A stretch of DNA of 64,000 nt from JAZGGS01 sp963714405 (GTDB lineage: Bacteria; Bacteroidota; Ignavibacteria; Ignavibacteriales; Ignavibacteriaceae), in assembly GCA_963714405.1 (NCBI GenBank), contig CAVQOH010000002.1, positions 1,240,001 to 1,304,000 on the forward strand, in the 5' to 3' direction. Of the stretch, positions 61,303-64,000 are shown in pieces; within the stretch, counting starts at the first letter, position 1, and each line of letters starts with the position of its first letter. The notes under the pieces were generated by a model. That model made no database searches, had not been told where the DNA came from, and saw only the letters and a list, made by a program, of their open reading frames with translations. Made by a program: the position numbers and the translations under genes.

Positions 61303-63042
61303 TTACTTCATTAATAACATCTTTTTTACATCTCTGCTGTTTCCAGCAGTTAATGTATAAATATAAACACCACTTGATAGAAATTCACCACTAAATTCTA
61401 TTTCGTATTTTCCTGCAGGTTTTTCCTCATTTAATAGCTCGGTTACTTCGTTTCCCAAAACATCATAAACTTTCAAGGAGACAAAACTAAATTCAGGAAT
61501 TTGAAACTGAATTTTTGTTGAGGGATTAAATGGATTCGGATAATTCTGAGATAGATAAAATTCATCCGGTGTTGATTGAACTATCTCTCTCACAGCTGTA
61601 AAAATTGGAACAGGGAATATTGCACTTGTATTTTGCATATCATGTTTATATGAATTCCAGAACTCATAATTTTTATTGTAGTAATCGTTCATGTCAAAAA
61701 AATGAATCTTACCTGAAAGAGATGCAAAAACAAATTCTACATCACCGTCACTATCAAAATCATCGATTAAAGGCGATGGAGAATGAGTACCAGATTGGTT
61801 TTCATCATTTATGAAGTAAGGAAAGCCAGCAACTGATGAAGTATCCTGATGGATAGCAAAAATATAATCGTTTGTTTTCACAATAATTTCAACAGAAGTT
61901 GTATCACCATCAATATCGCAGATTACCGGTGAACTGTTCACGTTGAATGAACTCCCCGGATGATTTAACAAAACAGGAAAATTTTGAAAAGCTGAGCCAT
62001 CATGATGAAAAGCATAAAGTGATTCTGTATTGTTAATTAATCCTCCCGCAACAATTTCAAGATCTCCATCTCCATCAATATCACCAAGAGCAGGTGAAGA
62101 TAACCGTGCATATGTTACACCAACAGGGAATCCTGCTTTTAAATTTCCAGCGGCATCAAAAACATATAAGCTGTCATCATTTGTATCATCATAGGAAATT
62201 ACAACAATTTCATTACTGCCATCATCATCTAAATCACCAACTGCTGGTGTAGATTTTATAACACCGGATAAAGCAATCGGAAATCCGTTTAATATATTTC
62301 CATCTTTTTCAAAAGCGTACAGATAAAAAGGATCAGGGCCAACGGGTCCTTCAAAAGTTCCTGTTATAATTTCATATTCAGCATCATTATCAATATCTGC
62401 AACAGCAGGTGAACCCGGCATTTCCGGTAACGTGAGCGGCCAGCCGGTTTGTAACGAACCATCGTTGTTGAATACATATAAATTTTTATTACTCGATGGG
62501 TAGATTATTTCCAGATAGCCATCTTTATCTATATCAAAAAGTGTTGCCGCCTGGCTCGTACCAAAATTTTTGGGAAATCCAGGAAGCATATTTCCCTGAT
62601 AATTAAAAGTAAATAATTGATTCCAGTTCCCAACAATTATTTCAAGTGAATCATCATTATTTAAATCCCCTATTGCAACGGTTGCAGGAATAGGAACACC
62701 AACCATTCTTTTCGGCCAGCCGGTTATGTTGTTTCCAAAAAAATCTAAAATATAAATGATACCAGCACCGTATTGATTCCCTGTTGTGGTATCATAAGTT
62801 GAAATAATAATTTCCTTTATGCCATCAGCATTTACATCTGCAGATTTTAAACTTGATAGTATTGGTGCTTTTGTATCGTAAATCCAATCGGGCACAATTT
62901 GATTTTCAGGTTTGTCAATAATATGATTTAGTGAAAAATTTAAATATTCATTTTCTGTTTCAGAGGTAGAGCTATAAAAAGTCTGGCTAAAACCTAAAAC
63001 TGAATAAAACATAAGGAGAGTAATTATGTAAAATTTTTTCAT
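61303..63042 (-). CDS. FG-GAP/VCBS-repeat secreted protein with T9SS domain
   Basis: 579 residues with a signal peptide (KKFYIITLLMFYSVLGFSQT). Residues about 50-470 carry roughly seven to eight FG-GAP-like blades with calcium-type loops (DVNADGIKEIIIS, DLNNDDSLEIIVG, DIDKDGYLEIIYP, DIDNDAEYEIITG, DLDDDGSNEIVVI, DIDGDGDLEIVAG, DFDSDGDVEFVFA), forming a beta propeller. The C-terminus is a T9SS domain (QNYPNPFNPSTKIQFQIP ... KKMLLMK). It is likely cell-surface or released; ligand unknown. Confidence 0.9.
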   Translation of the reverse strand: MKKFYIITLLMFYSVLGFSQTFYSSTSETENEYLNFSLNHIIDKPENQIVPDWIYDTKAPILSSLKSADVNADGIKEIIISTYDTTTGNQYGAGIIYILDFFGNNITGWPKRMVGVPIPATVAIGDLNNDDSLEIIVGNWNQLFTFNYQGNMLPGFPKNFGTSQAATLFDIDKDGYLEIIYPSSNKNLYVFNNDGSLQTGWPLTLPEMPGSPAVADIDNDAEYEIITGTFEGPVGPDPFYLYAFEKDGNILNGFPIALSGVIKSTPAVGDLDDDGSNEIVVISYDDTNDDSLYVFDAAGNLKAGFPVGVTYARLSSPALGDIDGDGDLEIVAGGLINNTESLYAFHHDGSAFQNFPVLLNHPGSSFNVNSSPVICDIDGDTTSVEIIVKTNDYIFAIHQDTSSVAGFPYFINDENQSGTHSPSPLIDDFDSDGDVEFVFASLSGKIHFFDMNDYYNKNYEFWNSYKHDMQNTSAIFPVPIFTAVREIVQSTPDEFYLSQNYPNPFNPSTKIQFQIPEFSFVSLKVYDVLGNEVTELLNEEKPAGKYEIEFSGEFLSSGVYIYTLTAGNSRDVKKMLLMK

Positions 63043-63181
63043 CTTGCAGTCCTTTTTAATAAAGAAAATTCCAGTAATCCTGAAAGATAAAGTTACCTAT
63101 TTTAGATCTAAAGAAGTCTCAAGTAGTTAGAATGAATATTAGTATTCAACTCAACAAGATTTAGAGTAAGTTTTTTATTGA

Positions 63182-63702
63182 TTACTCTTCTTCAAACACT
63201 GGTGGAGTTATTGTAAAACCTAATTGAGTTACCCAAGTTAAATCACTAAATGCAATCCATTCCCCGGTTAATTTCTCATTAGCAAAAAATATCACGCTAA
63301 AACCTGGAATATCAACTTTGTTTCCAGTGGGAAGCATACTGCTTCTACCAGTATTGGTTCCTGTTAGTGTCCATCTAATTACAACAGCAGAATCTCCAAC
63401 AAACATCTTATCATGAATCATTAACTGAAAATCCGGGAAAGCACTTCTAGTATTCTTTATTTCTTCTTTTAAAAGCTTCTGCCCAATCTTAGGTTTGAAA
63501 TCCGGATTAATTCTTAGCTCAAATTCAGTGCTGGTAATTGAATCGAGAGTCTCCAAATTTCCCTGTATTCCATATTTCAAGATAATTATCCAGTATTGGA
63601 TTAATCTGAGTAGCATTTTCTGTCTTCTGGCATGATATTGAATAGAAGAATTAAAAAAAACAGCGAAGCAATATAAAGGGGAAAAAATTTAATATTTTTC
63701 AT
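63182..63702 (-). CDS. SnoaL/ester-cyclase-like lipoprotein, two frameshifts
   Basis: Repaired length about 173 residues. The C-terminal part (frame ending 63182) is a SnoaL-like domain: FELRINPDF, TRSAFPDFQLMIHDKMFVGD, VVIRWTLTGTNTG and IPGFSVIFFANEKLTGEWIAFSD. Upstream, another frame reads CQKTENATQINPILDNYLEIW from a cysteine at 63630, and ATG 63702 (after AAAGGTGAT) begins a signal sequence (MKNIKFFPLYIASLFFLILL). One base change near 63632-63645 and an extra G near 63560 join the three into a lipoprotein. The fold serves cyclases, isomerases and binding proteins; no activity can be assigned. Confidence 0.7.
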
Positions 63703-63777
63703 TTTATCACCTTTCTATTTTAAATTGTCAGCCTGTACTTATTACCATCTTTGCAATTCCGCAAACAATTTATAAAT

Positions 63778-64000
63778 CTAACGTAGTAGAATCATTTTTT
63801 TTGTTTCTAAAAAGTTATTGGTTTTTAGCTGATATAAATATATTCCACTTGATAATTCATTGTTTGAAAAATTTATTTCATACTCGCCTGCTTGTTTCTC
63901 CCTGTTTACCAGTCTAGCAACTTCATTTCCCAGAACATCATAAACTTTTAAGGAGACAAAACTTAATTCAGGAATTTGAAATTTAATTATTGTTGAAGGA
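63778..64000 (-). CDS. Partial T9SS-exported protein (C-terminal sorting domain only)
   Basis: The last 73 codons before the window edge. The visible part is a type A sorting domain: IIKFQIPELSFVSLKVYDV, LGNEVARLVN, QAGEYEINFS, SSGIYLYQLK and a TKKMILLR end. The functional part lies outside the window. The stop is at 63778-63780. Confidence 0.88.
   Translation of the reverse strand, partial: PSTIIKFQIPELSFVSLKVYDVLGNEVARLVNREKQAGEYEINFSNNELSSGIYLYQLKTNNFLETKKMILLR

Overview
The window looks like chromosomal DNA from a low-GC bacterium of the Ignavibacteria/Chlorobi side of the FCB group. This is inferred from six C-terminal type IX secretion (T9SS) sorting domains with the 'NYPNPFNP...LGNEV...SGIY' pattern, FCB-like TAnnTTTG promoter elements, an ECF sigma factor/zinc-finger anti-sigma style of regulation, bacillithiol synthesis (bshA) and an ileS-dksA-lspA-rluD gene order. 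No phage, insertion sequence or CRISPR array was seen.

Layout. 1-7967 (+) is mostly housekeeping: the end of a probable purine nucleoside phosphorylase, a membrane protein with a DivIVA-like coiled coil, ileS, a DksA/TraR protein with a lysine-rich tail, lspA, an RluD-type pseudouridine synthase and cysS. 7983-13739 (-) carries an FAD oxidoreductase, a glycosyltransferase, miaA and a cNMP/GAF histidine-kinase-like protein that lacks its phospho-acceptor His. 13893-17725 (+) holds an ECF sigma factor with its anti-sigma partner, an FmdB zinc ribbon, a rhodanese and an lrp-glnA pair. 18805-20589 is a secreted exonuclease/phosphatase-fold protein. 20602-24035 (-) is a tight operon: bshA, a DNPH1-like nucleotide hydrolase, an unknown and an NSUN-type RNA m5C methyltransferase. 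24166-26733 (+) is a sugar-kinase/RmlD/HAD operon. 26806-29497 is an ECF sigma, a zinc-finger/HEAT membrane protein and a nine-fold 18-residue repeat protein. A tRNA-Arg(CCT) follows. 30485-35085 (-) encodes two tandem arylsulfotransferase-like T9SS proteins.

35293-38745 looks like a compact regulatory circuit: a sigma-54 activator with a cysteine-rich PAS domain, a near-perfect -24/-12 promoter, a TPR protein and an octaheme c-type cytochrome carrying a T9SS domain, closed by a strong terminator. It is followed by a nested AATAGG inverted-repeat array and a 37-residue TatA-like membrane miniprotein. rpiA, a Cys/Met-metabolism PLP enzyme, a PAP2 phosphatase, an unusual FAD-reductase/polyferredoxin membrane fusion and pgi come next.

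46349-54749 is an arsenic island: arsR with a canonical promoter and operator, arsM, arsC, acr3, a [2Fe-2S]-ferredoxin/class III cyclase fusion, two unknowns, then (opposite strand) arsS, its AhpD-like partner and a DUF547 protein, pointing to conversion of methylated arsenic toward arsenosugars. 55836-56702 is a self-contained operon (promoter, 20-bp palindrome, DUF134 regulator, NifX-like protein, terminator). eno and a second glutamine synthetase follow, then lipoproteins and secreted repeat proteins to the end.

Quality note: seven genes (ileS, the rluD-like gene, bshA, the first arylsulfotransferase-like gene, the 50541 gene, arsS and the last lipoprotein) are broken by single-base indels. 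Because essential genes are hit and the neighbouring frames remain conserved, base-calling or assembly errors are more likely than true pseudogenes. I annotate each as one gene.
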